DNA of 64,000 nucleotides from Dryocola sp032051265. GTDB lineage: Bacteria > Pseudomonadota > Gammaproteobacteria > Enterobacterales > Enterobacteriaceae. Location of the stretch: positions 37,697 through 101,696 of the forward strand of contig DAMBYU010000010.1 in assembly GCA_032051265.1 (NCBI GenBank), in the 5' to 3' direction. Positions 1 through 9,311 of the stretch are shown in pieces. The stretch's first letter is position 1, and the number at the start of each line of letters is the position of its first letter. Both the position numbers and the translations under genes were made by a program. The notes under the pieces were generated by a model. The model was given only the letters and a program-made list of their open reading frames with translations, was not told where the DNA came from and ran no database searches.

Positions 1-200
1 TAAGCTCGTGCCTCTGAGAGGGATACGGTGGCGAGTGGCAACATCGGGCGTAAACACTTTTGTCCAGTGCTGCCCAGCTGAAACCCTTATATCTCATCAG
101 CGCCTGCAGCATCTTTAGCGAATAAACATATATTGGGTATTTGAACCGCTGCTTTCAGAGCGTGTATCACGTTAGGGCAGGAACGCTTTAGGAAAAATTT

Positions 201-455
201 GTGTACCTTGCTGAAAAACAGCTACCCGGCGACAGCCTGCGCGTTACCGGGCGCTACGAATATGTGATGGGATTTGGTCACCATTATCAGGCGCAGCCTG
301 CGGTAGTAATGCGCCAAGCGAGCACGTTGTTTGAGATTCAGATGGTGGTGACCAATCTTGCTTCGGTGGCAATGCCGTTGCAGTACATGTGCCATATGAA
401 CCATGCGATAGCTGCAGTCGGTTATGTGTCAGAAGCGGATGTCGTTAATGGTTAG
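201..455 (+). pseudogene. DUF4432 (aldose 1-epimerase-like) remnant
   Basis: The 84 codons from a GTG at 201 read like the middle of a DUF4432 protein: an HHYQAQPAVV segment, then an FEIQMVVTNLASVAMPLQYM strand typical of the galactose-mutarotase-like fold, then CHMNHA. The family is normally around 300 residues or more, so both ends are missing. Nothing recognisable precedes it in the first 200 bases. It ends just before a strong hairpin. I treat it as a decayed fragment; family recognition is from sequence pattern only. Confidence 0.55.
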
Positions 456-465
456 TGAATAAAAC

Positions 466-495
466 AGCCCGAAGAAGGAAAGGTTCGGGCTTTAT
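466..495. terminator. Bidirectional rho-independent terminator
   Basis: AGCCCGAA at 466-473 pairs with TTCGGGCT at 484-491, followed by TTTATTT on the plus strand and preceded by AATAAAA, so it can serve both the remnant at 201 and the convergent amidotransferase gene. Confidence 0.8.
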
Positions 496-496
496 T

Positions 497-1222
497 TCAT
501 GCTGTTGCTAATTTGTAGTGCGCATCAAGTTTGTCCAGAAAGGTGAACAAAGCCTTATTCATTTCACTGTAATCATGCGTACGAAGCTCTTCTGCGGTGT
601 TGACGAAGCGATATTCTGCGGCCCGGCTCAGGTCTTTTGCTGAATTGGCAATCAGCAGTTCAACTACGTCCAGCGTAAGCTCCATATGGCACTGGAATCC
701 GTAAACTAAATTGGAATAAGCCACGATTTGACGCGGACAACCTTCACTGTAGGCGATAATTTCAGCACTAGCCGTCAGGCCTGGCATATCGTTATGCCAG
801 TGACCCACTTCGAGCGTTTCGCCAAAATGGGTGAACATCTCATTTTTGCTGCCCGCGTCGGTCAGGAAGATCGGGAACTTACCAATCTCTTTTTCGGGGC
901 TATGGCCAAACGGGGCACCAAGCGCTTCACCAATCAGCTGGGAGCCTAAGCAAATACCGATGACGGCTTTACCAGACTTCACGGCAGAAGCAATTAAAGC
1001 TTGTTCACCTTTTGAGTCAAAATGGGCGCATTCTTCAACGGTAACTGCCGGATCCTGAGGCCCACCCATTACAATCAATAAATCGATGCCCTGAGCATCA
1101 TTTGGAAGTTTTTCACCTGCATATACACGGGAAAAAGTGACTTCATGACCCCGTATCCTTGCCCATGTTTCATAGGCGCCTGGGGCTTCAAAACTTTCAT
1201 GTACGATGAAGTGTACTCGCAT
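497..1222 (-). CDS. Class-I glutamine amidotransferase family protein
   Basis: A 241-residue stand-alone GATase1 domain. The catalytic triad is visible: Cys91 in GICLGSQ and His179/Glu181 in FQCHMEL; an oxyanion-type MGGP motif lies near residue 52. Stand-alone proteins of this kind resemble the GuaA amidotransferase half and are usually annotated as putative gamma-glutamyl hydrolases or transferases; the substrate is unknown. I prefer the ATG at 1222 over the one at 1228 because CAGGAG lies nine bases before it, while the upstream ATG is too close. It is divergent from the AraC regulator that follows, which may control it. Confidence 0.8.
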   Translation of the reverse strand: MRVHFIVHESFEAPGAYETWARIRGHEVTFSRVYAGEKLPNDAQGIDLLIVMGGPQDPAVTVEECAHFDSKGEQALIASAVKSGKAVIGICLGSQLIGEALGAPFGHSPEKEIGKFPIFLTDAGSKNEMFTHFGETLEVGHWHNDMPGLTASAEIIAYSEGCPRQIVAYSNLVYGFQCHMELTLDVVELLIANSAKDLSRAAEYRFVNTAEELRTHDYSEMNKALFTFLDKLDAHYKLATA

Positions 1223-1342
1223 TCGCATATGCTCCTGTAATACTTATGATAATCTTAATTTTTGTACGCCTCACCCGGCCAATATGGTTCCGGTCCGGGT
1301 GGTTTCAACTTCATTATCATAATGGCAGGAGCTGAATCTGAA

Positions 1343-2116
1343 ATGCCAGGTAGCATAGATAAAGCGCCAAGACATGATGAAGCTATAGGCTGGTCAAGCA
1401 CCGCTATAGGCTATCAACGCGGAGAGGCAGATCCTCCTCATCATCATATTGAAGGGCAACTACTCTTTGCCACCAGGGGAGTTATGCTGGTTGAAACGGA
1501 GGGAAAACGTTGGGTAATACCTCCTCAACGCGCATTATGGCTACCGCCTCTTCAGATCCACAGTTATAACCTGCTGTCACATACAGACCTACGGGCCATC
1601 TATTTCAGCAGCAACCTTATCGCAGAATGCACCAACTTTACGAAGAGTAACCACGTGCATGTAATTACAGCTACAGCGCTGGTGAAAGAGTTGATAGCCG
1701 GGTTATTCAGTGAGGACTATAGCGGACCGAGTCAACGGAAAATGGCCCTGTTACTTCTGGAGATCCTCAGTGAGGCAGCACCCCTAACCGCGGAGCTACC
1801 TATGCCGCATGATGAGCGCTTATTCTGCGCAACCAAAGCGCTATTGGTCAGCCAACGTTGGGAAGCGTCGCTTAGCGATCTGGCTTATATTGCCACAATG
1901 TCTGAACGCACCTTCTCGCGACTGTTCATGAAGGATACTGGTTTCAGCTTCAGAACCTGGAAGCAAAGAGCCAGGATTTGTGCTTCGTTAGATCTTCTCG
2001 CCAATGGCATTCCAGTTAAACAGGTCGCTTACCAGCTTGGTTTCTCTTGCCCGGCTGCCTTTACGGCCGCTTTTCGTTCCATTTTGGGTTCAACACCGCG
2101 CAATTTTTTGTCGTAA
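1343..2116 (+). CDS. AraC-family regulator with N-terminal cupin
   Basis: About 257 residues: an N-terminal cupin sensing half with an HHHIEGQLLFA metal/ligand strand and a PPQRALWLPP turn, and a C-terminal double helix-turn-helix (LSDLAYIATMSERTFSRLF and VKQVAYQLGFSCPAAFTAAF). This is the layout of the NimR/YeaM group of AraC regulators. The frame is open upstream to a TTG at 1262 and an ATG at 1322; I chose the ATG at 1343 because a GGAG lies eleven bases before it, but the start is not certain. It is divergent from the amidotransferase gene and may regulate it. Confidence 0.8.
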   Translation: MPGSIDKAPRHDEAIGWSSTAIGYQRGEADPPHHHIEGQLLFATRGVMLVETEGKRWVIPPQRALWLPPLQIHSYNLLSHTDLRAIYFSSNLIAECTNFTKSNHVHVITATALVKELIAGLFSEDYSGPSQRKMALLLLEILSEAAPLTAELPMPHDERLFCATKALLVSQRWEASLSDLAYIATMSERTFSRLFMKDTGFSFRTWKQRARICASLDLLANGIPVKQVAYQLGFSCPAAFTAAFRSILGSTPRNFLS

Positions 2117-2126
2117 TCCATGGACC

Positions 2127-2154
2127 AATGTCCTTTCTTCGCTCATAGCTGACT
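2127..2154 (-). repeat. Dispersed dyad repeat, copy A (second half, inverted)
   Basis: Reads AATGTCCTTTCTTCGCTCAT and on to AGC, the reverse complement of the second half of the repeat seen complete at 45529 and 50387. Degenerate in the first stem. It lies on the left of the two gene fragments 2196-2864. Confidence 0.5.
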
Positions 2155-2195
2155 TGTAGACCCTTCAGCCTGGCCGCATGGCTCGTCGATCACTC

Positions 2196-2606
2196 TTACG
2201 CCGGCATGCGTTTGGTCAACCAGGCACCCCAGAACAGGCTGGCAAAAAACCTCACAGGTTCCTCAAAGCCCACACCGGTGAGCAGGGCTAAGACGGCTTC
2301 TTCCGATTGGGGAGGCTCTGCACCTTGCAGAATTTTGTTCATTTTGGCCTGAATCTCTTCGGGTCCCGCTCCGTTCATTCGCCAACGATTTGCCCACCCA
2401 GCCATAAATAAGGGTTGCGAAGCGTAAGCCCGATAATTTCCCGCCACGACGAAGGGTGAGCCCGGCTTAAGGCGCTTTGCAATCTCGGCCAAAACTTCGT
2501 GCTTTGCCTTATCGTCAGGCAGATGGTGCAACACTCCAGTCATAATGGCTGCATCAAAAGATGGGGCAGCATCCAAATCGGCGACAGCGCCAGCAATGGC
2601 CTCCAC
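2196..2606 (-). pseudogene. SAM-dependent methyltransferase, C-terminal fragment
   Basis: The 136 codons contain a class-I methyltransferase second half: FDAAIMTGVLHHLPDD (motif IV region) and LAEIAKRLKPGSPFVVAG (motif V/VI region). The N-terminal Rossmann part with the SAM-binding glycine motif is absent. Homology stops at about 2606, where an AraC fragment on the other strand begins one base later, so the missing half was lost in a deletion that joined two unrelated genes. Confidence 0.7.
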
Positions 2607-2864
2607 AATATTCCCGATATGTCCGCCATCGCGGGAATGTCATGCGCTCAATTTATTGAAGTGTTCAAGAAAACCGTCGGACAATCGCCCGGTGCTTATT
2701 TAACCAGCTGGCGTTTAGCCCTGGGGAGGGCCAAACTGCGATCTGGGCATAGTGTAAAATCTGTCGCCGCCATGGTTGGCTTCGGAAGCGCCGCAGCATT
2801 TTCTCGCGCATTTTTGCGTAAATTCGGCCACTCGCCTCGTGAGAGCAAATCGCACACAGCCTGA
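2607..2864 (+). pseudogene. AraC-family regulator, C-terminal HTH fragment
   Basis: From IPDMSAIAGMSCAQFIEVFK through SVKSVAAMVGFGSAAAFSRAF to FGHSPRE this is the second half of an AraC DNA-binding domain of the cupin_6 type. The reading frame runs back to 2499, but those residues are only the antisense of the methyltransferase fragment, so the gene has no native start. Ligand domain and first HTH helix are missing. Not expected to be functional. Confidence 0.75.
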
Positions 2865-2881
2865 CTTTAAAAGAACGTTTT

Positions 2882-2912
2882 GGTCCGCTTCTCGCTCATA
2901 GCTAACGTGACC
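2882..2912 (-). repeat. Dispersed dyad repeat, copy B (second half, inverted)
   Basis: TGGTCCGCTTCTCGCTCATA followed by GCTAAC, matching the inverted second half of the repeat and copy A at 2127. Copies A and B are direct repeats that bracket the fused gene fragments. Confidence 0.5.
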
Positions 2913-3156
2913 TGTTCCCCCTCAATTAACACAACGCTATCTTATTCATGCCTTTATCATCACCCTACGCAGAATGAAGAGAAAAGCCCCTTCTGGAGCT
3001 TTGATGTAGACATGGGTTCATGGAAAGCGGGGTGATACGCTACCTGTGTATCTCCCGGATATGGTGTTCGGCTTTTGCAAAGCAGAGCCCTGGGTTTAGA
3101 TCATGAACCTGCTTATCAGATTATCTTTCGCTTATTTCCACACTCGCATTGGCCGT
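2913..3156. other. Gene-less stretch
   Basis: No open frame with coding character on either strand and no clear hairpin. Probably decayed sequence between the AraC fragment and the Nlp-like pseudogene. Confidence 0.4.
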
Positions 3157-3394
3157 TCAATCAGCTCGTGAGTTTTCCGGCCTGTAACGCGACATTTTCA
3201 AGCTGCTGCTGGCGAGTACGCCAATCGCTTCGCTAAACAGCATTTCCCCCTTCGCCCACGGGCGGCTCAGCGCATTAGCTAATGCGGCAGAACTTAATCC
3301 TGCTGCACGGGAAAGTGCTGCCAGAGGAGATGCCTTTTTTACGTACTGCTTCCTGGCACCGCCAATGGCGCTTAAATTTCTGTTTAATAATCAT
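3157..3394 (-). pseudogene. Nlp/SfsB-like DNA-binding protein, frameshifted
   Basis: Read on the minus strand, an ATG at 3394 opens a frame giving EAVRKKGIS, and the frame one base over continues with PLAALSRAAGLSSAALANAL and then SRPWAKGEML, which is the helix-turn-helix of the Ner-like Nlp/SfsB family. Deleting one C from the TCC TCT at the junction restores K-G-I-S-L-A-A, so a single-base insertion breaks the gene. The N-terminus also looks about three residues short and the C-terminal IWPSRY motif is degraded to LKMSRY, so it has probably been dead for some time. Confidence 0.6.
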
Positions 3395-3638
3395 GCTATT
3401 AAAAAATTATTAACACCTCTCCAATGTCAATTACTATCCCCATTTACCAGACAAAAAATCTGTAAAAGTAGACAGTCGTCGACTTTTCATCTTAAAGTCC
3501 TGCGGTTGGCACTAGACAAAACCAGTAACCAGTTATCAAATGGTTAAATAACAATTGCTGAATGTTAAAGAGCGGCAGTCACATAGCCGCCATGCATTTC
3601 GGTGCTTGCAGGCACTTCGACACACTTCTGGAGAATTT

Positions 3639-5192
3639 ATGCATTCCTCTGTTAATAACAACGAAAGCCGGAACTTCTTCGGCCATCCTTACCCGCTTGG
3701 CTCGCTGTTCTTCACTGAAATGTGGGAGCGATTCTCGTTTTACGGCATTCGTCCCTTACTGATCCTGTTTATGGCGGCGACCGTTTATGACGGCGGCATG
3801 GGGCTGGCGCGTGAAAACGCCTCCGCCATCGTTGGGATCTTTGCCGGCAGCATGTACCTGGCCGCACTGCCGGGCGGATGGCTGGCGGATAACTGGCTCG
3901 GTCAGCAGCGGGCCGTCTGGTACGGTTCTATTCTCATCGCGCTTGGCCACCTGTCTATTGCGCTCTCCGCGTTTATGGGCGACAACCTGTTCTTTATCGG
4001 CCTGCTGTTTATCGTCCTCGGCTCCGGCCTGTTTAAGACCTGTATTTCGGTCATGGTGGGCACGCTGTATAAAAAAGGCGATGCGCGTCGCGATGGCGGC
4101 TTCTCGCTGTTTTATATGGGCATCAATATGGGCTCGTTTATCGCGCCGCTGATCTCCGGCTGGCTGATAAAAACCCATGGCTGGCACTGGGGCTTTGGTA
4201 TCGGTGGTATCGGAATGCTGGTCGCGCTGATTATCTTCCGCCTGTTCGCTGTCCCGTCGATGAAACGCTACGACAGCGAAGTCGGCCTGGATTCAACCTG
4301 GAACAGCCCGGTGGCGAAGAAAAACGGGGTTGGCGCATGGCTGCTGGTGCTGGCGGCGGGTGTGGCGGTTATCGTTACGCTGGTAGCGCAGGGCGTGATA
4401 GTCATTAACCCTGTCGCCGTTGCCAGCGTGCTGGTCTACGTGATTGCCGCCTCGGTAGCGCTGTACTTTATTTATCTGTTTGTGTTTGCCGGCCTGAACC
4501 GCAAAGAGCGCGCCAGGCTGCTGGTCTGCTTTATCCTGCTGGTGTCCGCCGCTTTCTTCTGGTCCGCCTTTGAGCAGAAGCCGACCTCGTTCAACCTGTT
4601 CGCAAACGACTACACTAACCGCACGATCGGCGATTTTGAAATTCCTGCCGTGTGGTTCCAGTCAATCAATGCGCTGTTCATTATTCTGCTGGCGCCAATA
4701 TTCAGCTGGGCATGGCCGATGCTGGCACGCAAAAACGTCCGTCCGGGCAGTATCACGAAGTTTGTCATCGGCATTTTGTGCGCCGCTGCGGGCTTTGGAT
4801 TGATGATGCTGGCTGCGCAGAACGTTCTGAACAGCGGTGGGGCAGGCGTATCGCCATTCTGGCTGGTGGGCAGTATCCTGATGCTGACGCTCGGCGAACT
4901 GTGCCTGAGCCCGATTGGCCTTGCGACCATGACGCTGCTGGCGCCGGAAAGAATGCGCGGCCAGATGATGGGGCTCTGGTTCTGTGCAAGCGCGCTGGGT
5001 AACCTGGCGGCAGGCCTGATTGGCGGACATGTGAAAGCCGATCAGCTGGATATGCTGCCGGACCTCTTTGCACGCTGCTCCATTGCGCTGCTGATCTGTG
5101 CCGCAGTGCTGGTAATCCTTATCGTTCCGGTGCGTCGTATGCTGGAAAATGCCCAGGTGAAGACGGAACAAAAACCGGTGACTGATGCCTGA
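3639..5192 (+). CDS. POT-family proton-dependent oligopeptide transporter
   Basis: A 517-residue inner-membrane MFS/POT carrier that imports di- or tripeptides with protons. The family E-x-x-E-R-F helix-1 motif appears as EMWERFSFYG, followed by GGWLADNWLG (PTR2 signature 1 region), the FYMGINMGSFIAPLISG signature in helix 5 and WSAFEQKPTSFNLFA near the middle. About 14 membrane segments can be seen. It belongs to a clade distinct from DtpA-D as I recall them, so no symbol is given. The start at 3639 has CTGGAGAA before it; the frame is open back to 3555 without coding signal. A strong terminator follows. Confidence 0.9.
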   Translation: MHSSVNNNESRNFFGHPYPLGSLFFTEMWERFSFYGIRPLLILFMAATVYDGGMGLARENASAIVGIFAGSMYLAALPGGWLADNWLGQQRAVWYGSILIALGHLSIALSAFMGDNLFFIGLLFIVLGSGLFKTCISVMVGTLYKKGDARRDGGFSLFYMGINMGSFIAPLISGWLIKTHGWHWGFGIGGIGMLVALIIFRLFAVPSMKRYDSEVGLDSTWNSPVAKKNGVGAWLLVLAAGVAVIVTLVAQGVIVINPVAVASVLVYVIAASVALYFIYLFVFAGLNRKERARLLVCFILLVSAAFFWSAFEQKPTSFNLFANDYTNRTIGDFEIPAVWFQSINALFIILLAPIFSWAWPMLARKNVRPGSITKFVIGILCAAAGFGLMMLAAQNVLNSGGAGVSPFWLVGSILMLTLGELCLSPIGLATMTLLAPERMRGQMMGLWFCASALGNLAAGLIGGHVKADQLDMLPDLFARCSIALLICAAVLVILIVPVRRMLENAQVKTEQKPVTDA

Positions 5193-5233
5193 GTCATCTG
5201 CGACAAAGAATCGTAAGCCAGCATAACGGAATA

Positions 5234-5267
5234 GCAGTAAGGCCGATCTTCCGATCGGCCTTACTGC
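5234..5267. terminator. Rho-independent terminator after the peptide transporter
   Basis: A perfect 15-bp inverted repeat, GCAGTAAGGCCGATC (5234-5248) against GATCGGCCTTACTGC (5253-5267), with a four-base loop and a T-rich tail at 5275. Confidence 0.9.
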
Positions 5268-5463
5268 ATTTAGGGTTTTTAAAAAATGATTCTACTCTTC
5301 AGAAAAAAGTACAAGGAGAAAAGACCGATGGGCGCACAAACAGAAGACGGTACAACCTGGCATAAGGGGAAATATCGGGAAAGGAAGGTAACCATTATAA
5401 AAAATGCTAAGCATAAGAAGGCGATCCATTCATGCTCAGTATCCAGAAGCGTTGTTCTTTCCC

Positions 5464-6162
5464 TTAACGCCGAATGACATGCTTCACGATATATTTATTC
5501 GTGTTTTGATAAATATCTGACAAATCAACAACCTTGTTATCCTGAGAGTAGCTTACCGACTGCACGCGCAGCAACAGCGAATTCGGGGGGACCTGCAACA
5601 ATTCAGCTTGTTCTTTTGTGGCCTGTACCGGAGTATAGCTGCGGTGGCTTTCGAGAATGGTGATATTGCACTCCTTGCGAAAATAGTTGAATTTTGATTG
5701 CTCCATATTGCCGATGCTAAGCCAGGGAAAGAGCGCTACGGGAATGTAGCTGTTCTCAACCAGGATAGGAATGTCGTCAATAATGCGGATCCTTCGGATG
5801 TAATATACTTTTTCACCGGCTTCTATTTTCAACTGCTGGGCAATGGCTGGAGGTGCCTCGAGCATAGAAAACTCAATCACTTTGTTCACGTAGTTTGTTA
5901 CGCCCACGATGTTCATCTGGTAGTTAAAACCGTCCAGCTCGCCGCCGTGATAGTTGATTTTACGCGCCACAAACGAACCGCTGCCGTGGCGTTTAACGAT
6001 GAGTTTTTCATTCTCCAGCTGGGCCAGCGCCTTCCTCACCGTCATGACAGAAACCTGCAGCTCCTGTGCCAGTGCTTTTTCGCTAGGGAGGATGTCACCA
6101 ATCTCATACTCCTCACTATTGATGCGAAATTTTATCTCGTCAGCAATTTTTTTGTATATCAC
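5464..6162 (-). CDS. GntR/HutC-family regulator (UTRA domain)
   Basis: 232 residues: an N-terminal winged helix (ILPSEKALAQELQVSVMTVR, with KALAQLENEKLIVKRHGSGSF) and a C-terminal UTRA effector domain ending DLSDIYQNTNKY. Regulators of this shape repress sugar operons and are released by a phosphosugar. It is divergent from the alpha-glucoside PTS/GH4 operon, with a 260-bp AT-rich intergenic region holding an inverted repeat, so it most likely controls that operon with a 6-phospho-alpha-glucoside as inducer. That pairing is inference from position. Confidence 0.88.
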   Translation of the reverse strand: MIYKKIADEIKFRINSEEYEIGDILPSEKALAQELQVSVMTVRKALAQLENEKLIVKRHGSGSFVARKINYHGGELDGFNYQMNIVGVTNYVNKVIEFSMLEAPPAIAQQLKIEAGEKVYYIRRIRIIDDIPILVENSYIPVALFPWLSIGNMEQSKFNYFRKECNITILESHRSYTPVQATKEQAELLQVPPNSLLLRVQSVSYSQDNKVVDLSDIYQNTNKYIVKHVIRR

Positions 6163-6260
6163 TTCTGGATCTCTATTTTTTAGTCTGCAAACTAAAATGC
6201 ACTATAACTAACTGCATTTTATGGTTTTTTTACTACCTTAAGCTTATTTTTATATAACTC

Positions 6261-6288
6261 ATATATAAACTAGATAAAACTTATATAT
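6261..6288. promoter_or_regulatory. Candidate operator for the GntR regulator
   Basis: ATATATAA (6261-6268) and TTATATAT (6281-6288) form an 8-bp inverted repeat with 12 bases between, in the divergent intergenic region of the PTS operon. Confidence 0.4.
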
Positions 6289-6306
6289 CTCTTTTCGATT
6301 TGATTG

Positions 6307-6322
6307 TATGACTCATATCACA
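6307..6322. promoter_or_regulatory. Candidate CRP site
   Basis: TATGA-N6-TCACA differs by one base from the TGTGA-N6-TCACA consensus and lies about 100 bp before the PTS start, as expected for a catabolite-controlled sugar operon. Confidence 0.45.
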
Positions 6323-6423
6323 AATACCCGCTTTTGGGCTCTGTCGGGCAATCCTCACCGCTTAGGATAATTTCAACATTCAGGTTTTGTGTAAGCAATC
6401 TGCAAGAGGTGAGGGTGTGTCAG

Positions 6424-7962
6424 ATGGCCATATTAAAAAAACTACAGGACTTCTCTAAAGCAATGATTGGCCCGGTTCTGTATTTACCGGTGATCGGTCT
6501 TTTAATTGCTTTGTTCAGCATTGCCACCAACAAATTATGGGTATCAGAAGGCAGTGCGATTTATCTCGTTGGTAAATATGCCTCCAGCCTGTTGTGGGCA
6601 ATAATGAATAACCTTGGCTTTTTCTTTTGTCTTGGCCTCGCCAGCGGGCTTGCCAAAACCAGAAAATCCGAAGCCTCATTTGTTGCCGCCATGTCATATT
6701 TTATGTATCTGGCAGGCAATAACAGCTGGCTGACGCTAACACAGCGTCTTGCGCAAGGAGCCACTAACGCAGAACTCTACGGCAGTGGGCAAATATTTAT
6801 CTTTGGTTTCAAAGTTATTGATATCGGTGTCTTTCTGGGAATTATTCTTGGTGCCCTGGTGGCTTTTATCCATAACCGTTTTGTCAATAAAGAGTTCCGT
6901 GGTGCATTCTCTATTTACGGCAACAGCAAGCTGGTGCTGATTATTATGATCCCAGTGGTGGCTTTATTTGCCGTTGCTACCGTCTACATCTGGCCGGTGG
7001 TGGCGCATGGCATTTCGGCGCTGACTACATTTATGAAAACGTTCGGCTCCGTTGGCGTGTTCTTATACGGTTTCCTTAATCGATTTTTAATCCCAACGGG
7101 TTTACATCATCTGGTGTGGTCGCCTTTTGTCTTTACCTCGATTGGCGGGCAAATGCTGGTTGACGGACAGACGGTGATTGGCGCCAAACCCATATTCCTT
7201 GCAGAGATTGCGAACAACTCCAGCGCTGCCCTGAGCGATTCGGCGCGATTTTTGACCTATGGCATGGTGAAAATTTTCGGTACGGCAGGGATGGCGCTGG
7301 CGTTTTATAAAACAGCACGGCCTGAATATAAGGCCACGCTAAAAGTGGCCCTGATTCCGCTTATTGTGACTTCATTTTTAGTGGGGATCACCGAGCCGTT
7401 TGAATTCCTCTTTATTTTCACCGCACCATTGTTATGGCTGATTTATTCCTTACTCGATGGTTTCTTTCAGATGCTGGCGTGGATACTCGACGTTCGGGTC
7501 TGTGCAACGAATGGTATTATCGATTTTATCGTCTACAACATTCCGGCAGGTGCAGGAAAAACACACTGGCCTGTATTTGTTATCCTCGGGCTTATCGAAA
7601 CTCTGACGATGTATGTTGTCGGTAAATTTGTTATCACGCGGTTTAATATGGCAACGCCTGGGCGGCGTATCGAGGATGAGGCGGTAATAAAAAAAGAGAG
7701 CATGGAAAGTCTCGCTGAAAATGAATTAGGTGAAAATGTTATTCGTGGACTTGGCGGGAAAGATAATATTGTTCTGGTGGATAATTGTTTTACCCGACTG
7801 CGCGTTGACGTACACAATCCGAATTTGATTGATAAAGAAGTATTGAAACGTACCGGTGGTACAGAGGTATTAATTAAAGGCAATCATGTTCAGGTTATTT
7901 ATGGCTTAAGTGTAAACAGGGTCAGAAATAATGTGAATACGGCTTTGGGTATAAATGACTAA
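6424..7962 (+). CDS. aglA: PTS alpha-glucoside/maltose-type EIICB
   Basis: 512 residues. An N-terminal EIIC channel of about ten helices carries the sugar across the inner membrane; the family motif region shows LIPTGLHHLVWSPF and GITEPFEFLFIF. A C-terminal EIIB domain (about residues 430-512) contains the phospho-accepting Cys in VDNCFTRLRVDV. No EIIA domain is fused, so phosphate must come from a EIIA elsewhere, as is known for the glucose-type EIIA. The ATG at 6424 follows GAGGTGAGGG; a GTG at 6415 is possible. It is separated by eight bases from the phosphoglucosidase gene. Assignment to alpha-glucosides rests mainly on that neighbour. Confidence 0.85.
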   Translation: MAILKKLQDFSKAMIGPVLYLPVIGLLIALFSIATNKLWVSEGSAIYLVGKYASSLLWAIMNNLGFFFCLGLASGLAKTRKSEASFVAAMSYFMYLAGNNSWLTLTQRLAQGATNAELYGSGQIFIFGFKVIDIGVFLGIILGALVAFIHNRFVNKEFRGAFSIYGNSKLVLIIMIPVVALFAVATVYIWPVVAHGISALTTFMKTFGSVGVFLYGFLNRFLIPTGLHHLVWSPFVFTSIGGQMLVDGQTVIGAKPIFLAEIANNSSAALSDSARFLTYGMVKIFGTAGMALAFYKTARPEYKATLKVALIPLIVTSFLVGITEPFEFLFIFTAPLLWLIYSLLDGFFQMLAWILDVRVCATNGIIDFIVYNIPAGAGKTHWPVFVILGLIETLTMYVVGKFVITRFNMATPGRRIEDEAVIKKESMESLAENELGENVIRGLGGKDNIVLVDNCFTRLRVDVHNPNLIDKEVLKRTGGTEVLIKGNHVQVIYGLSVNRVRNNVNTALGIND

Positions 7963-7970
7963 CGAGGTGG

Positions 7971-9302
7971 ATGGTGAAAGATAAATTTGTAGTGACAATT
8001 GCAGGCGGCGGCAGTACTTACACTCCGGGAATCGTTTTGATGTTGCTTGAAAACATGGACCGTTTTCCGATAAAAGAGATTCGGCTCTATGACAATAATG
8101 CCGAGCGTCAAGGCTTGCTGGGGGAAGCCTGCCAAATCATGGTCAGTGAAAGTCACCCCGAGGTTGCCTTCAGTTACACTACCGATCCGCAGGCGGCATT
8201 TACCGATGTCGATTTTGTGATGGCCCATATTCGCGTTGGCCTTTACGAAATGCGGGAAAAGGATGAAAAAATTCCGCTGAAATATGGCGTAGTGGGTCAG
8301 GAAACTTGTGGGCCAGGTGGCATCGCTTATGGCATGCGTTCAATTGCGGGCGTGCTGGAACTGGTCGATTACATGGAGCTCTACTCGCCGGACGCCTGGA
8401 TGCTTAACTATTCCAACCCGGCGGCCATTGTGGCCGAAGCAACTCGGCAACTGCGACCAACTTCGAAAATCATCAATATTTGCGATATGCCTGTCGCCAT
8501 TGAAGGGCTCTTCGCGGATATTCTTGGCCTGGCATCGCGTAAAGAGATGAACGTTCGCTATTACGGCCTGAACCATTTTGGTTGGTGGACCAGCATCACC
8601 GATAAGGCAGGGAAGGATTTAATGCCGGCGCTTAAAAAACATGTGGCTGAGCATGGTTACTGTAGCCAGACCGAGGATTTTCAGCACAAGGCACCCAGCT
8701 GGATCGCAACGTTTAAGAAAGCGAAAGATCTCTTCGCGCTGGATCCGCAAACGCTGCCCAACACCTATCTGAAATACTATTTTTACCCGGATTATGTGGT
8801 GGAGCACTCGGATCCGAACGTTACACGTGCTAATGAAATCGTCATCGGCAGGGAAAAAGAGGTGTTCGATATGGCCCGGCATATTGTGGAGCGGAAAAGC
8901 GCTCGCGAAGCCCACTTCCATGCGGGCGCCCACGCTACCTTTATCGTCGACCTTGCCTGTGCGATCGCTTTTAACACCCAGGAAAGGATGCTGTTGATTG
9001 TGGAAAACAACGGTGCGATCGCCAATTTTGACGAAACGGCAATGGTGGAAGTCCCCTGCCTGGTAGGTGCTAATGGACCGGAACCGTTGGCGATGGGGCG
9101 TATTCCCTCTTTCCAGAAGGGGCTTATGGAACAGCAGGTTGCGGTCGAAAAACTGGTGGTCGAAGCCTGGATAGAAGGAAGTTATCAGAAGCTCTGGCAG
9201 GCGTTAGCGCTGTCAAAAACCGTGCCCAGCGCCTCGGTAGCAAAAGCAATTCTGGATGAGTTGATTGAGGCCAACAGGGATTACTGGCCTGAGCTGCACT
9301 AG
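7971..9302 (+). CDS. aglB: 6-phospho-alpha-glucosidase (GH4)
   Basis: 443 residues, the full family length. GH4 enzymes are cytosolic and use NAD+ and a divalent metal. Visible are the N-terminal NAD-binding VVTIAGGGSTYTPG, the substrate/metal segment ICDMP, and the GLNHFGWW motif; the catalytic-region Asp/Cys pair is consistent with the alpha-specific AglB/MalH group, whose Klebsiella member it closely resembles from memory. It hydrolyses the 6-phosphorylated disaccharide brought in by the upstream EIICB, giving glucose-6-phosphate and a second sugar. Followed by a terminator. Confidence 0.92.
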   Translation: MVKDKFVVTIAGGGSTYTPGIVLMLLENMDRFPIKEIRLYDNNAERQGLLGEACQIMVSESHPEVAFSYTTDPQAAFTDVDFVMAHIRVGLYEMREKDEKIPLKYGVVGQETCGPGGIAYGMRSIAGVLELVDYMELYSPDAWMLNYSNPAAIVAEATRQLRPTSKIINICDMPVAIEGLFADILGLASRKEMNVRYYGLNHFGWWTSITDKAGKDLMPALKKHVAEHGYCSQTEDFQHKAPSWIATFKKAKDLFALDPQTLPNTYLKYYFYPDYVVEHSDPNVTRANEIVIGREKEVFDMARHIVERKSAREAHFHAGAHATFIVDLACAIAFNTQERMLLIVENNGAIANFDETAMVEVPCLVGANGPEPLAMGRIPSFQKGLMEQQVAVEKLVVEAWIEGSYQKLWQALALSKTVPSASVAKAILDELIEANRDYWPELH

Positions 9303-9311
9303 CCTTTACTG

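Noticed and set aside
5286..5477. 63-codon open frame after the POT transporter
   Set aside because: Odd composition, no family, overlaps the end of the GntR gene on the other strand and has no proper context.
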